A stretch of 64,000 nt of DNA from Streptomyces cellulosae (GCA_014655195.1 BNBH01000032.1:19987-83986); one strand, 5' to 3'; shown: positions 25,220-35,055, counted from the stretch's first letter. The notes: generated by a model not told the origin, from the letters alone. Numbers and translations: made by a program.

Positions 25220-26311
25220 GTGACCGCTTCATACTTGTCCCCTCGGCGCCTGATTGCCGGGCGGGACGAACATCCTCTGGGGGTCGGCTGTCGACCCGTC
25301 GGTGGCCCAGCGACCAACGAAGGTCGTCCGGTCGGTTGGGCTCGCGTGGCCGACAGCAGCGCGGTCGATGCCCTCCTTCGCGCGCACGCCCTGGGCGCGA
25401 CCGTGTTCGACACCTCAGACGTCTACGGACTGGGCCACTCGCAGAGGCTCCTGGGCAAGATGCTCGCCCAAGTGCCGCGCTCAAGCGTGCGCATCACGTG
25501 CACCATCGGCACGTACAAGGGCACCGGCCAGCACGCCTACAGCTCCCTCAACCTCTTCCGCCAGGTGGAACAAACCCAGGAGAACCTAGGCGTGAGGCAC
25601 CTCGACGTGCTGGTCCTCGCCCACGCCGACTTCGGGCCGGGCGACCGCTACCTCGATGAAGCGCGGGACACCCTGCAGGCCCTGCGCGACTCCGGCGACG
25701 TCGCGGCGATCGGCATGCGCGTGCCGAGCATCTTGCCGGCAAGTCCAGCCGCCGCCGACCCGAGCACCGGCCACTGGGGAAGCCAGCCGCGCTACGACTT
25801 CCTCTTCGAGCAGCTCAACCCTCAGGTCCTCAGCACCGCCGCCAATCCGCTCGAGCCGCAGACCGATCACGCTGCCGCGGCCGAAGCTCGTAGTGGGGAG
25901 AGCGTCTTCTCCTTCGCGCGCCGACACGGCGCCTCCACCATGATCCACGAACCGCTCCTGCACGGACTGCTCACCGGGAAGTACGGTCCCGACGCGGCCT
26001 TCTCGTCCGGCGACGTTCGCTCCCGGTACACCCCAGCAATCCTCGAGATCATCGACCGCGGTTTGGAGGCCCTCCGCACCCGCTTCGGGGCGGATCCCCG
26101 GGCTCTCGCGCGAATCGCCTTGCACTACTGCCTCAGGCGCTGCTCCGACTCCATCGTGCTGACGGGTATTTCCGGCCCAGAGCAGGCGGAGGCGAACTAT
26201 GCGGGATTCCACTCCGAGATGACCGACGACGACTACGCCTTCGCCGAGAGCACATACGCAGCCCTGAACCATGCACTGAGCCGACAGATCCCATCAGCCG
26301 CAATGCGATAA
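25220..26311 (+). CDS. Aldo/keto reductase-fold protein lacking the catalytic lysine
   Basis: 363 aa from GTG 25220 (GAAGAGAG upstream). It is a clear paralogue of the reductase at 35800: both share DxxDVYGxGHS and DFGPxDRYLDEA. Of the AKR tetrad, Asp and Tyr are kept in VFDTSDVYGLGHS and His in VLVLAHADFG, but the Lys position of the paralogue (LSSKVGYHRGT) aligns to ITCTIGTYKGT, so Lys is replaced by Thr. It may therefore bind rather than reduce its ligand, or use changed chemistry. It lies upstream of the GNAT-led operon. Confidence 0.8.
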   Translation: MTASYLSPRRLIAGRDEHPLGVGCRPVGGPATNEGRPVGWARVADSSAVDALLRAHALGATVFDTSDVYGLGHSQRLLGKMLAQVPRSSVRITCTIGTYKGTGQHAYSSLNLFRQVEQTQENLGVRHLDVLVLAHADFGPGDRYLDEARDTLQALRDSGDVAAIGMRVPSILPASPAAADPSTGHWGSQPRYDFLFEQLNPQVLSTAANPLEPQTDHAAAAEARSGESVFSFARRHGASTMIHEPLLHGLLTGKYGPDAAFSSGDVRSRYTPAILEIIDRGLEALRTRFGADPRALARIALHYCLRRCSDSIVLTGISGPEQAEANYAGFHSEMTDDDYAFAESTYAALNHALSRQIPSAAMR

Positions 26312-26456
26312 CCCCACCGGACACGAGAGCCCCGCGGAGACGCCGCCCCAAGCGGCAGTTCTCACCGCTCTCCTGAGCCGGCACCCGGGGAGCCACCTGT
26401 GCACGGCCATACTGCGGGCGGCGTACGGCGCCCGTGCCTGCCGAAAGGCCCACAGC

Positions 26457-27395
26457 ATGAACGACATCAGGCGTAGCAAAACCGGTGGCGACGAACCCAC
26501 CACCGGTCCGCACACTCAGCTGAACAGCCCGGACTCCCGGATCGGCCTTGTCGGCAGCCTGGAGCCTGGCCTGTGCGAGGAACTTGCCGACCTGGCCCAG
26601 CGGTGCATCGCCGGATACAGCGACGACCGCCCGGTCAGCGCCTCCCTCGTGCGCTCCCGGCTGGCGAACGCGCTGACCGGAGCACCGCCCGTGCTCGCGG
26701 TGGCCCGACACGGGAGGGAGGTGACCGGGTGGTGTGCCGTGCGGCGCCCGGAGCCTGGCGAGGCGCGGGCCCGGCTGTGGGGTCCGGTCGTCGCTCCGTC
26801 GGCCCGTCGAGTGGGCTTGGGTCGAAGGCTGCTGCGGAGGGTGGTGGACGCGGTTGAGTGGCCGTTGGTGACCACGGACGTACCCGTAGACCGGGCCGGC
26901 GCCGGTGACTTCTTCTCGGGGTCCGGATGGGAGGTGCTGGACACCATCACCGTGCTGCATGGCTCCCCGGCCGCCAGCGTTGGCGTACTCGACGCCATCA
27001 CTGCGGCCGATGTGACGGACCTGGAGGCGTATGTCGCCACGGCGGCTCGCCGGTTCGCCGGCGTGGAGGCGTCGTTCGCCGAGTCGACGCTGCCGCGGTG
27101 GCGCGATGACGCGCGGTTCCGCCCCGAGACTCTGCTGCTCGACCCTCCGACCGGGTCGCTGCTGCTGGCCTTGGCCCAGCGGAACGACACCGCCAGCGAG
27201 CTGCTGTTGGCCGAGGTGTGGGCCGCCGAGGCAGATGTCCGCAGGCGTCTGATTGCTCAGGCGCACGCCGTGGCCGCAGGCCGGAAGGTGGCGATCGTCC
27301 GCGCGGTGACCCGGCAGGGTCCGGCCGACTTCGTCGCCTGCGGGATGCGCGTCACCGGCCGCTGCCACACCTTCGCCCTTCCCGGCGGGCGCTGA
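26457..27395 (+). CDS. GNAT-family acetyltransferase
   Basis: 312 aa, ATG 26457. The N-terminal GNAT domain (about residues 30-165) contains GWCAVRRPEPGEARARLWGP followed by VVAPSARRVGLGRRLLRRVV, the acetyl-CoA pyrophosphate-binding loop (R-x-x-G-x-G/R). A second, degenerate GNAT-like half follows, so it may be a tandem GNAT. The substrate is unknown. It starts an operon: the next gene begins 45 bp downstream with its own AGGAGG. Confidence 0.75.
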   Translation: MNDIRRSKTGGDEPTTGPHTQLNSPDSRIGLVGSLEPGLCEELADLAQRCIAGYSDDRPVSASLVRSRLANALTGAPPVLAVARHGREVTGWCAVRRPEPGEARARLWGPVVAPSARRVGLGRRLLRRVVDAVEWPLVTTDVPVDRAGAGDFFSGSGWEVLDTITVLHGSPAASVGVLDAITAADVTDLEAYVATAARRFAGVEASFAESTLPRWRDDARFRPETLLLDPPTGSLLLALAQRNDTASELLLAEVWAAEADVRRRLIAQAHAVAAGRKVAIVRAVTRQGPADFVACGMRVTGRCHTFALPGGR

Positions 27396-27440
27396 GCCCC
27401 CGGATTCCCTGACCAACACTCCTTTGACAGGAGGGCATTT

Positions 27441-28946
27441 ATGCCCGCATCCGTGAATCCGCCGCTCGTTCACGCGGTCGACGTCATCGGCACCCGGGAC
27501 GAGGCTCGCCACCTGGCCGGAGAACTCGCCGAACGCCTCGGCATCAGCCCCGACGTGGAGCGCATGGTCTGGGACGAGGCGTCGGTGTCGTGGGTGTGCG
27601 CGCTCGTCGACGGTGGCCGCGGCCGGCTGACGCTGGCCGCGCCAGCGGATCCGGCCGCGACCGCGGCCGACACGCATCGGCTCGTCGCGGCGTTCGAGCG
27701 GGGAACGCCGGCCGAGGCCGAGGCGTTCTTCGCGGCTGCACGGCACCTTCCGTTCACCGCTACGGAGGTCGCCGCTGCCGTGGCCGAGCTGCCGCTGACG
27801 AGCCGGCTGGCCGACCGGTGGCCGGACAAGCCGCTGGCCGGGGTGGGTGTGCTGCTGACGATCCACCACATGCGGGACTTCCTCGTCCTGGTCGACAGTC
27901 TGCTCGCCCTGGGCGTGGACCCGGCGCACATGACCGTGATCGACAAGGAGTACCCCTACGCGCACACCCACCGGGTGGACGCGCACTTGGTGCACCGGCA
28001 CGGCATCAGGGTGTGGCGCTACCGGGACTTGCGCGAGGGGATCGAGGACCACATCGGCCGTGTCGCTGCCGCGGGCAAGCACAGCGTGATCATGGACGAC
28101 GGCGGCTATGTGATGCCCACCGTCCTGCGTGAGCTGCCCGAGCAGGCCGGGCACTTCACCGGGTTGGTGGAGCAGACCACCTCCGGTATCCGGAAGGTGG
28201 AGGGGCTCGATCTGCCGCTGCCGCTGTTCAGCGTCGCCGAGAGCGACATGAAGGGCATGATCGAGTCGTACGGCATCGCCGACGCGGCGGTGCGCAACAC
28301 GCTGCGGCTGCTGCCGGACGAGAAGTTCGAGGGCCAGCCGGCGCTCGTGCTCGGCTTCGGCCGGATCGGGCACGAGGTCGCCCGCGTCCTGGAGATACGG
28401 CGGATGCGGGTCGCGGTGTTCGACGCCGACATCACCCGCCTGGTCGCCGCGCACGAGGAGGGCTTCCTGACGGGGCGGTCGCTGGAGGACCTGGTGCGTG
28501 CGCACCGGCCGCGGCTGGTCGTCGGCTGCGTCGGCAGTCGCAGCTTCGGCCTGCGCGAGGCCCGGCTCCTGCCGGAGCGGTCGTTCCTGGTGAGCACCAC
28601 CAGCCGGAACTTCGAGTTCGCGCTCGACGAGCTGCGCGAGGGCAGCACGACCGTGACGGACCGGGGCGTGCTGGGCACCAGCTACCAGCTCGCCGACGGT
28701 CCCGGCATCTGCGTCCTCGGGCATGGCATGCCGATCAACTTTCACTTCGCCGAGTCCCTGTCCAACCGCTACGTCGACCTGGTCCTGGCCGGTCTCGCGG
28801 TCGGCGCCGTGGCCGTGGCCGGCCGGGACGAGCGGCTGCGCCCGGGCCACAACGTGGCCGCCACCAACGCGATCCTCGCCGAGTCGGGCATCGTCGACGA
28901 CTACTACCGTCTCTACGGCCCGGCCGCCGGAGCCGGACGTGGGTGA
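27441..28946 (+). CDS. Adenosylhomocysteinase-like NAD-binding protein
   Basis: 501 aa. ATG 27441 follows AGGAGGG. The C-terminal half has an NAD Rossmann motif, LVLGFGRIGHEVARVLEIRR, with acidic FDAD, and downstream LVVGCVGSRSFGLREA, NFEFALDELR and GHGMPINFHFAESL, as in S-adenosylhomocysteine hydrolase and related enzymes. The N-terminal 150 residues differ from housekeeping SahH, and its substrate motifs (GxVDHTIS-like) were not found. Inference: a specialised NAD-dependent hydrolase or dehydrogenase acting on a thioether or nucleoside, perhaps clearing SAH from the two SAM enzymes in the operon. Confidence 0.75.
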   Translation: MPASVNPPLVHAVDVIGTRDEARHLAGELAERLGISPDVERMVWDEASVSWVCALVDGGRGRLTLAAPADPAATAADTHRLVAAFERGTPAEAEAFFAAARHLPFTATEVAAAVAELPLTSRLADRWPDKPLAGVGVLLTIHHMRDFLVLVDSLLALGVDPAHMTVIDKEYPYAHTHRVDAHLVHRHGIRVWRYRDLREGIEDHIGRVAAAGKHSVIMDDGGYVMPTVLRELPEQAGHFTGLVEQTTSGIRKVEGLDLPLPLFSVAESDMKGMIESYGIADAAVRNTLRLLPDEKFEGQPALVLGFGRIGHEVARVLEIRRMRVAVFDADITRLVAAHEEGFLTGRSLEDLVRAHRPRLVVGCVGSRSFGLREARLLPERSFLVSTTSRNFEFALDELREGSTTVTDRGVLGTSYQLADGPGICVLGHGMPINFHFAESLSNRYVDLVLAGLAVGAVAVAGRDERLRPGHNVAATNAILAESGIVDDYYRLYGPAAGAGRG

Positions 28947-29406
28947 GCGGATCTTCACCCTCGACGACCTCAGCGGCGTCCGGTCGGTCTGCGGGTGCCT
29001 GGCCTGCAAACTGAGCACGGTTTTCGCCGAGTACCTCGCTGACCTGCGTACCGGCTACCCCGGCAAGGTCACGACGCTGGGGCATCGCGGGGCCGCGCCG
29101 GGGACGACGGCCGTGCCGCACTTCCTCGCCGTGCGCGTGGGTGACGCGCTCTTGGACGTCGTGGTGTGGGAGGAGATGCGCCCGGACCAGCTCAGGGCCT
29201 GGCTCCCGGCCGCCGAAGCCCGGGCCCGGGTGCCGCAGCTGGCCGCACGAATACCGCGCCTGGTCCGCATCCGCCAGGCCCTGCGCGCTGGCACGTTCAC
29301 CCCCTCGGGGCCGACGGGCGCCGCCCTTTCCGCCGGCGGCCGTTACCCCTCGTTCCGTTTCCTCGTCGAGCACTGGCCCACCCTCAAGAAGGAGTTCACC
29401 CCATGA
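28939..29406 (+). CDS. Hypothetical protein with CxCxxC motif
   Basis: 155 aa from GTG 28939, overlapping the upstream stop by 8 nt. The N-terminus has VRSVCGCLACKLSTVFAEYL: CGCLAC is a close cysteine triplet that may bind metal or form a disulfide. Later segments include AVRVGDALLDVVVWEEMRPD and a basic helix. No known family was recognised. Overlaps on both sides (GTG into the previous gene, ATGA into the next) tie it to the operon. Confidence 0.55.
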   Translation: MGERIFTLDDLSGVRSVCGCLACKLSTVFAEYLADLRTGYPGKVTTLGHRGAAPGTTAVPHFLAVRVGDALLDVVVWEEMRPDQLRAWLPAAEARARVPQLAARIPRLVRIRQALRAGTFTPSGPTGAALSAGGRYPSFRFLVEHWPTLKKEFTP

Positions 29407-30185
29407 CCGCTGCCTCTTCTGACTTCGGCGCCGTCGGCACCGACTACGCCGCCTACTCCGAGGGCGGGCGTGGCCTGCTCCGCCACGAGATCGTGGCGCG
29501 TCGCGTCCTCACGGAGCTCGGCGACGAGCCCGCCCGCGTCCTGGACGTCGGCTGCGGCGACGGCGAGATGGTGTTGCGCCTGGCCGCGGCCGGCCACCAC
29601 GTCACGGGAGCGGAGGTCTCCGCCGAGATGCTGGGGCGTGCCAAGGAGAAGCTGGCGGCGGCTGGCGTCGCGGACCGCGTGCGGCTCGTCGAGGGCGACA
29701 TCTACGACCTGCCCTTCGACGGTGAGGTCTTCGACGCGGTCGTCTGCCACGGCGTCGTGATGTACCTGCCCGACTCCGCCGAGCCCGTCCGCAACCTCGC
29801 CCGGCTCGTCGCCGCCGGCGGCCTCCTGAGCATTCTGACGAAGAACGCCCTCGCGGTCGGGGTGCGTGAGGCCCTGCGAGGTGAGTACGACTCCGCCCTC
29901 GCTCAGATCGAGAGCGGTCAGGCGTCGAGCATGGGCCATCTCGGCTACGTCACCCGCGGCGACACCCCCGAGTACCTGGACCAGCTCGCCCGCGACAACG
30001 GCTTGTCCCCGCTGCCGTGGCAGGGCGTGCGGGTCTTCCACGACCACTTCCCGAAGGACTGGCACCCCGAGCCGGAGGTGTTCGCCAAGGCGCTCGCGGT
30101 GGAGTGGGCCGCCTCCAGCCGCAGCCCGTATCGCGAGCTGGGCCGCCTGGTGCATGCCGTGGCCCGCCGCGAGGCCACCTCGTGA
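29403..30185 (+). CDS. Class I SAM methyltransferase (UbiE/Methyltransf_11-like)
   Basis: 260 aa, ATG 29403 overlapping the previous stop. Motif I RVLDVGCGDGEMVLRLA (residues about 41-57), motif II TGAEVSAEML, then VRLVEGDIYDLPFDGEVFDA, standard for Methyltransf_11. The N-terminal FGAVGTDYAAYSEGGRG resembles tRNA CmoA/CmoM-like enzymes, but homology is general. Substrate unknown; sulfur, oxygen or carbon methylation of the pathway product is possible. Coupled by GTGA to the phosphoribosyltransferase gene. Confidence 0.85.
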   Translation: MTAASSDFGAVGTDYAAYSEGGRGLLRHEIVARRVLTELGDEPARVLDVGCGDGEMVLRLAAAGHHVTGAEVSAEMLGRAKEKLAAAGVADRVRLVEGDIYDLPFDGEVFDAVVCHGVVMYLPDSAEPVRNLARLVAAGGLLSILTKNALAVGVREALRGEYDSALAQIESGQASSMGHLGYVTRGDTPEYLDQLARDNGLSPLPWQGVRVFHDHFPKDWHPEPEVFAKALAVEWAASSRSPYRELGRLVHAVARREATS

Positions 30186-32134
30186 CCGCGAGCACCGCCA
30201 TCCGGCCGCTCACCGTCGGCCGCCTCGCCCGGGATCTCGCGGCCCGGGCGGGGCGGCCCGTGTCGGCGCTGCGCTGCTACGAGTCGCTGGCGGCCCTGTG
30301 GATCCGCGGCTGTGACACCGACCTGCCGGGAGCGCAGCTTCTGCAGGAGATGACGTCTCGCGCGGCGCGTCGACTTGCCGCCGGCGAGGACTCCCTCGTC
30401 GCTCCCGAGTACCACCGCGTCCCCAACCGGTTACTGAGAGACGAGTCGTTCGTACGCCTGCCGGCGTCCCTGGCCGTGCAAGGGGTGGAGTGGCAGGACG
30501 CGATCACCCTGGCCCGGACCTGGCTGGAGGGTCGGGGGTGGGCCGGGCCGGTCCTTGTGGCGGGTGTGCGCACGGGCGGGGCGTATCTGGCGCCGCTGGT
30601 CGCTGCCCAGCTGGAGGCCGCGGGCGTGGACGTGCGGTTGACGAGCGTGCGGCCCGGCGAGCGGCCGGAGGTCGGGGACCGGCGGGTGCTGCTAGTGGAC
30701 GACCCGCCACTGACCGGCCGCACGCTGCGCTCGCTCGCCCGGGATGTGCCCGGGCCGGCCGGGGTTGAGGTGCTGGTGCCGGTGTTCGACGCCGCCGACG
30801 TCCAGGGACTGCGGGAGGCCGGGGTCGCGGTCACCGTGTTGCCGCGCGAGCAGTGGCAGTCCACCCGCCGGCTGGAGCCCGGTGCCCTGTCCGCCTACCT
30901 GACGGCCGAGGCCGACTGGCAGGGCGCGGGCCGCCCGCCGGTCCTGGACGGTCTCGTGCCGGGGCGGGAGAACTCCGCGCTGGCGCCGTGGCCGGGCCTG
31001 CGGCGCCGCTCCCCGGCCAAGGCCGCCGTCCGGCTGCGCACCCCGGAGGGGGTGCGGCAGGCGGTGGCGGGCTGGGTGCCGCCGGGGATCTTCGGTGACG
31101 CCGCCCGCGCCGCGGCCGCCGCCGTGCGCAGTCCCGTTCCTCCGGCCACGCTCGCCGTGGCGCCCGCCCTCGTGATCAGCGAGGATCTCACCCCCGCCGC
31201 TCCGCTCGGGCCGCAGCCGGCGCCGCACCTGCTGGAGGAGGCGGTGGACTACGTCCTCGCCCGCGCCCGGCAGCTTCCGGTAGAGCCGGCCGGGCGCGGG
31301 GCGCCGATGCCCGCGGTCCTGTGCACGGTGGCCCAGGCGATCACCGGCGAGGACAACCCCGGGGCCGCCGTGCGGCTGCACCTTCTGCTGTCCGCGCTGC
31401 CCTCCGCTCTGCCGGACAACCGGTGCGAGGCGGAGAAGTGGTTCCTCGACGGCGCCGGACGCCTGCGCAAGACCGGGCACCTCGGCCACGCCTACCGCCG
31501 CGACAACGAGCTGCTCACCCCGCTGCTCGACCTTGCCGCGCTCGCCGTCGCGTTCGGCAGCGGCCTGGAAGCCGTCGCCGAGGCCCTCGCCCGGCGCCTG
31601 CCGGGCGGCCGGTCCTGGCACGCGGCGCTCGCTGTGGCCCTGCTCTGCTACGGGACGGCCCGCGGCGAACAGCTCCCGCGCACCTACAACCCCCAGCGCG
31701 CGGCCGAGACCGCCGTGGAGGCGTACCGGCTCCAGCGCGGCATGTCCGAAGCGGCCGGGCTCCTCCAGCACGTCCTGAACGACGCGGCGGTCGGCCGGGA
31801 GGCGGCTGTACCGAGGGTGGTGCGCTGGTGGGCGCAGCCGCCCGGAGCGCTGGTGCAGCCCCGGCTGCCCTTCGGCGGCACCCCGGCTCCCGAGACCGGG
31901 CCCGGCCCGGAGGGTGAGGAGAGGGAGATGACGTTGAAGGCCGTCGCACGGTGGGCCGATGGCCGGTTCCACCCGGTACCCGAGCGGCAGGTGCTGCTGC
32001 TCGCCCCGGTGGGTCCCGCGTCGGCCTGGCCGCCAGCCCGGTCCGCGCTGGAGGACCTCGCCGGGCTGCTGCCCCGCCCCGGCCTGCTCGGCTGGTGCGG
32101 CGTGCCCCTCGTGTCTCTGGGCGAGGCGGGCTGA
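30182..32134 (+). CDS. Phosphoribosyltransferase-like protein with large C-terminal extension
   Basis: 650 aa from GTG 30182. Residues about 120-205 hold a type I PRTase core: VAGVRTGGAYLAPLVAAQLE (pyrophosphate loop region) and VLLVDDPPLTGRT at 169-181 (PRPP loop). The following ~400 residues are helical and of unknown fold, with LLSALPSALPDNRCEAEKWF and a conserved-looking RRDNELLTPLLDLAALAV. The PRTase and HAD pairing in the next gene recalls nucleotide-like biosynthesis modules linked with tellurite-type stress operons, but no TRSP-type or TerD gene was seen. Role: ribosyl-phosphate transfer to a base or analogue, inferred. Confidence 0.65.
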   Translation: MTASTAIRPLTVGRLARDLAARAGRPVSALRCYESLAALWIRGCDTDLPGAQLLQEMTSRAARRLAAGEDSLVAPEYHRVPNRLLRDESFVRLPASLAVQGVEWQDAITLARTWLEGRGWAGPVLVAGVRTGGAYLAPLVAAQLEAAGVDVRLTSVRPGERPEVGDRRVLLVDDPPLTGRTLRSLARDVPGPAGVEVLVPVFDAADVQGLREAGVAVTVLPREQWQSTRRLEPGALSAYLTAEADWQGAGRPPVLDGLVPGRENSALAPWPGLRRRSPAKAAVRLRTPEGVRQAVAGWVPPGIFGDAARAAAAAVRSPVPPATLAVAPALVISEDLTPAAPLGPQPAPHLLEEAVDYVLARARQLPVEPAGRGAPMPAVLCTVAQAITGEDNPGAAVRLHLLLSALPSALPDNRCEAEKWFLDGAGRLRKTGHLGHAYRRDNELLTPLLDLAALAVAFGSGLEAVAEALARRLPGGRSWHAALAVALLCYGTARGEQLPRTYNPQRAAETAVEAYRLQRGMSEAAGLLQHVLNDAAVGREAAVPRVVRWWAQPPGALVQPRLPFGGTPAPETGPGPEGEEREMTLKAVARWADGRFHPVPERQVLLLAPVGPASAWPPARSALEDLAGLLPRPGLLGWCGVPLVSLGEAG

Positions 32135-32814
32135 TGGCGATGCTGGTGTTCGACTTCGACGGTGTCCTGCACGACTCCCGCAACCGGGCCTGGCGCTGCT
32201 ACCAGCAGGCCCGAACGGAGATGGAGTTGTGGGCGCTGCCCGACCTGGCCGGTACCGGCGATCTGCCGCTCGTCTATCAGGGCGTGCTCTCGGAATCGCT
32301 GACCCGGTGGGTCGACTTCGAGGTCGCCGAGCGGTTCTGGAAGCGGCACGCCGAGCTGACGGCCCGGGCCGCCGCCGACGAGCCGGACGGCGTCATCCCG
32401 GAGTTGGCCAGCCCGCTGGCCGGCCTGGCCGCCGGGCCGGGATACGCGGTGGTCACCGGAAGTCACCACACCACCGTCCGCAACCTGCTCGCCCGTGACC
32501 TCACCGAGGAGGCGATGCCCCACATCCTGCTCTCCCGCGACGAGTCGGGCAGCAAGACCGACAAGCTCCACGATCTGCGCACCCGGTACGGCGCGTCGGC
32601 GTACGTCGGCGACACCGGCAGCGACGTGCGCCACGCCCACGCCGCCGGGCTGACCGCGATCGCCGTCGCGTACGGCTACGCGAGCCGCGAGGACCTCACC
32701 GCCGCCGGCCCCGACCTGATTCTGGCCACCCCGGCTGACCTGGCCGCCTGGTGCCGAGCCCACGCCGGAGTCCCGGGCCCCGCTCCCGCGCCGGCACCGT
32801 CCCGCACCACCTGA
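32134..32814 (+). CDS. HAD-superfamily phosphatase
   Basis: 226 aa, ATG 32134 sharing one base with the PRTase stop. Motif I is FDFDGVLHDS, with nucleophile Asp and general-acid Asp; motif II is VVTGSHHTTV; the motif III/IV region has KTDKLHDLR and YVGDTGSDVRHA. By family it removes phosphate from a small metabolite. In this operon it could dephosphorylate the phosphoribosyl product. A gap of 84 bp with a small GGAAGG...CCTTCC hairpin separates it from the radical SAM gene. Confidence 0.85.
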   Translation: MAMLVFDFDGVLHDSRNRAWRCYQQARTEMELWALPDLAGTGDLPLVYQGVLSESLTRWVDFEVAERFWKRHAELTARAAADEPDGVIPELASPLAGLAAGPGYAVVTGSHHTTVRNLLARDLTEEAMPHILLSRDESGSKTDKLHDLRTRYGASAYVGDTGSDVRHAHAAGLTAIAVAYGYASREDLTAAGPDLILATPADLAAWCRAHAGVPGPAPAPAPSRTT

Positions 32815-32898
32815 CCGCATACCCAACACCGCCCGCCCACCCCGGGGACCTCCTGACCCCCCGGGGGCTGGTAGGCCCTGCCCGGAAGGACCTTCCGC

Positions 32899-35046
32899 AT
32901 GGCCGACACGACCACCGCGGCGCTCGACCGGCTGGCCCGCGCCGTCGCCACCGCGCACCCCGACCGCCCGCTGACCGACCCGGACCGGACCGCCCTCGCA
33001 CCCCTGCTGATCTCGCCCGACGACCTGCGGGCCCGCCTGGAGCACCACCTGGACGGTGCGGCGGGAAGGGTGAGGGTCACCGGCACCCTGCAGCGACGTC
33101 TGCTGCTTCTGGAACGCCCGACGGGCGGGTGGGTCGCGGCCGACCTGTCCGGCGCCGAGCACGCCTCCCGCCACTGGCCGACCTGGGCCACGGAGCACAT
33201 GCGGCTGGAGACGCCGGAGTCCTGGCTGTCGTACGCCGACCTGAGGGAGACCGCCGTCTACCGGCTGACCCGGCCGGCCGTGCACCTGATGGCCCTGTAC
33301 CACCCGGAGGTCTTCCCGCTGCCGCGCTTCCCCCTGGGGATCAGCGACGTGGCCCGCGCGGCCCGCGGCACGCTGATGGGCGCGGTCACCCTGTCCGACA
33401 TGCAGTTAGGCGTCACGCTGGAGGACCTGCTCAAGCAGCTCACCACCCAGGCGCCGGACATCGTCGGCATCTCGGCGACGTTCGGCCAGCACGACCTGAT
33501 GCTCCAGCTTCTCGACGCGGCCTTCGCCCTGCCCACCCCACCGCTCGTGGTGGCCGGCGGAAGCCTCACCGCCCGCAACGAGACCCTCCTCCTGGAGCGC
33601 TACCCCGACCTGCTGGTCGCCCGCGGCGGCGGCGAGGCCACCATCGAAGCGATCCTGGCCCATTGGCACGGCGACATCCGCCGCGAGGAGATACCCGGCA
33701 TCGGCTACACCGGCGCCGCCCGCGGCGGCGGCATGACCATCGCCCGGCGCCACACCGCCAAGCCCGTCGCCCGGGACGCCAGCAGCGACATCCTGCCCGA
33801 GCTCGACCTGCTGCCGGCCACCTTCGCCCACCACGGCGTGGCCCAGCTCGAGACCAGCCGCGGCTGCACCAACACCTGCTCCTTCTGCCCGCGCGGCCAC
33901 AAGGGCCTGTGGGCCGGCATGGCCCCGGAGGTGCTGCGGGGGATCCTCACCGAGATCCGCCAGGTCTTCGACCGGCACCCGCACATCTCCCGCACCCTGT
34001 ACCTGGTCGACGAGGAGATCATCGGCGCCGGCCCCGACGCCGTCGGCCGGGTCCTGGAGCTCGCGCGCACCCTGCACGAGGCCGGGTTCGCCTGGGAGTC
34101 CAGCTGCCGCATCGACCAGACCGTGCGCACCGACCAGGACGAGGCGTGGCATGTCGAACGGGCCCGCATGTGGCGCGCCCTCGTCGAGACGGGCCTTCGC
34201 CGGATGCTGTTCGGCGTGGAGTCCGGCGTCGACTCCATCCTGGCCCGCTTCAACAAGGAGACCACCGCCGAGCAGAACGCGCTGGCGATCCGGACCCTGT
34301 CCGCGCTCGACGTCCCCACCCGCTACACGTACATCACCTTCGACCCGCTGATGACCCTGGACGAGCTGAAGGCGACCTACGCCTTCCAGGGGCGCACCGA
34401 TCTGCTGCTGCGGCCCCAGCCCGGCCTGGACGCGCGGGAGATCGTCCGCGGCGTCCGCGACGAGGAGTGGGTGGCCGAGCACACCACCGGCCGGCCCCTG
34501 CACACGGGGATCAGCTACATGCTCGTGTCGATGGAGTGCCTGATCGGCGCCGCCTACACCCGGCAGGCGACCGCCGCCGGGCTGACCGGGCAGCCCGAGC
34601 CGCTCATGGGCCGCGTCGCCTGCCGCTACCGGGACTGGCGGATCGGCGTCGCCAGCAACTGGGCGCAGCGGTGGGTGGACCGCCACTTCGCCCTCGACTA
34701 CACCCTCAAGAGCCTGGAGAAGGTCCTCGACGGCGCGCCCCGGCACGCCGTCCGGCAGGCGCGTGTGGTGCTGAAGGACGCCGCGTACCAGGTCCTCGGC
34801 GACATGATCGGCGCGATCGAGCAGCACGACCTCGAACGGCCTGGGCAGGAGGCGGCACTGTCCGGGCGGATCGAGGCGGCGCTGGAGGAGCGGGCCGGGA
34901 TGCTGCGCCGGCGGATGGCGACCACGGTGGACGAGGTCAAGGGCCGTCTCACCGGGGAGCACGCGGCCACCCTCGCCCGGGAGCACGAGCGGTGGGCGTC
35001 CGCGACGAGCTGGGATCTGATCAACGCCGGCGAGTCCTGTGCGTAA
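32899..35046 (+). CDS. B12-binding-type radical SAM enzyme
   Basis: 715 aa, ATG 32899. Residues about 155-255 resemble a cobalamin-binding Rossmann domain (VTLSDMQLGVTLEDLLKQLT; VVAGGSLTARN), without the DxHxxG base-on loop. The radical SAM cluster motif is CTNTCSFC at 323-330 (CX3CX2C), followed by LYLVDEEIIG and an extended TIM barrel. The C-terminal ~150 residues are helical. Family chemistry includes methylation of unactivated carbons and other radical rearrangements. It is the last gene of the operon, closed by the strong palindrome at 35056-35099. Confidence 0.85.
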   Translation: MADTTTAALDRLARAVATAHPDRPLTDPDRTALAPLLISPDDLRARLEHHLDGAAGRVRVTGTLQRRLLLLERPTGGWVAADLSGAEHASRHWPTWATEHMRLETPESWLSYADLRETAVYRLTRPAVHLMALYHPEVFPLPRFPLGISDVARAARGTLMGAVTLSDMQLGVTLEDLLKQLTTQAPDIVGISATFGQHDLMLQLLDAAFALPTPPLVVAGGSLTARNETLLLERYPDLLVARGGGEATIEAILAHWHGDIRREEIPGIGYTGAARGGGMTIARRHTAKPVARDASSDILPELDLLPATFAHHGVAQLETSRGCTNTCSFCPRGHKGLWAGMAPEVLRGILTEIRQVFDRHPHISRTLYLVDEEIIGAGPDAVGRVLELARTLHEAGFAWESSCRIDQTVRTDQDEAWHVERARMWRALVETGLRRMLFGVESGVDSILARFNKETTAEQNALAIRTLSALDVPTRYTYITFDPLMTLDELKATYAFQGRTDLLLRPQPGLDAREIVRGVRDEEWVAEHTTGRPLHTGISYMLVSMECLIGAAYTRQATAAGLTGQPEPLMGRVACRYRDWRIGVASNWAQRWVDRHFALDYTLKSLEKVLDGAPRHAVRQARVVLKDAAYQVLGDMIGAIEQHDLERPGQEAALSGRIEAALEERAGMLRRRMATTVDEVKGRLTGEHAATLAREHERWASATSWDLINAGESCA

Positions 35047-35055
35047 GGGCCCGGC

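Noticed and set aside
26133..29018. Minus-strand open frame of 961 codons
   Set aside because: Antisense to the reductase end, GNAT and SahH-like genes; low-complexity His/Gly/Arg composition without domains.
26457..35046. Tellurite-resistance-type biosynthetic module
   Set aside because: PRTase and HAD genes are present, but there is no TerD, ATP-grasp or StiP-type protease gene, so the match is only partial.
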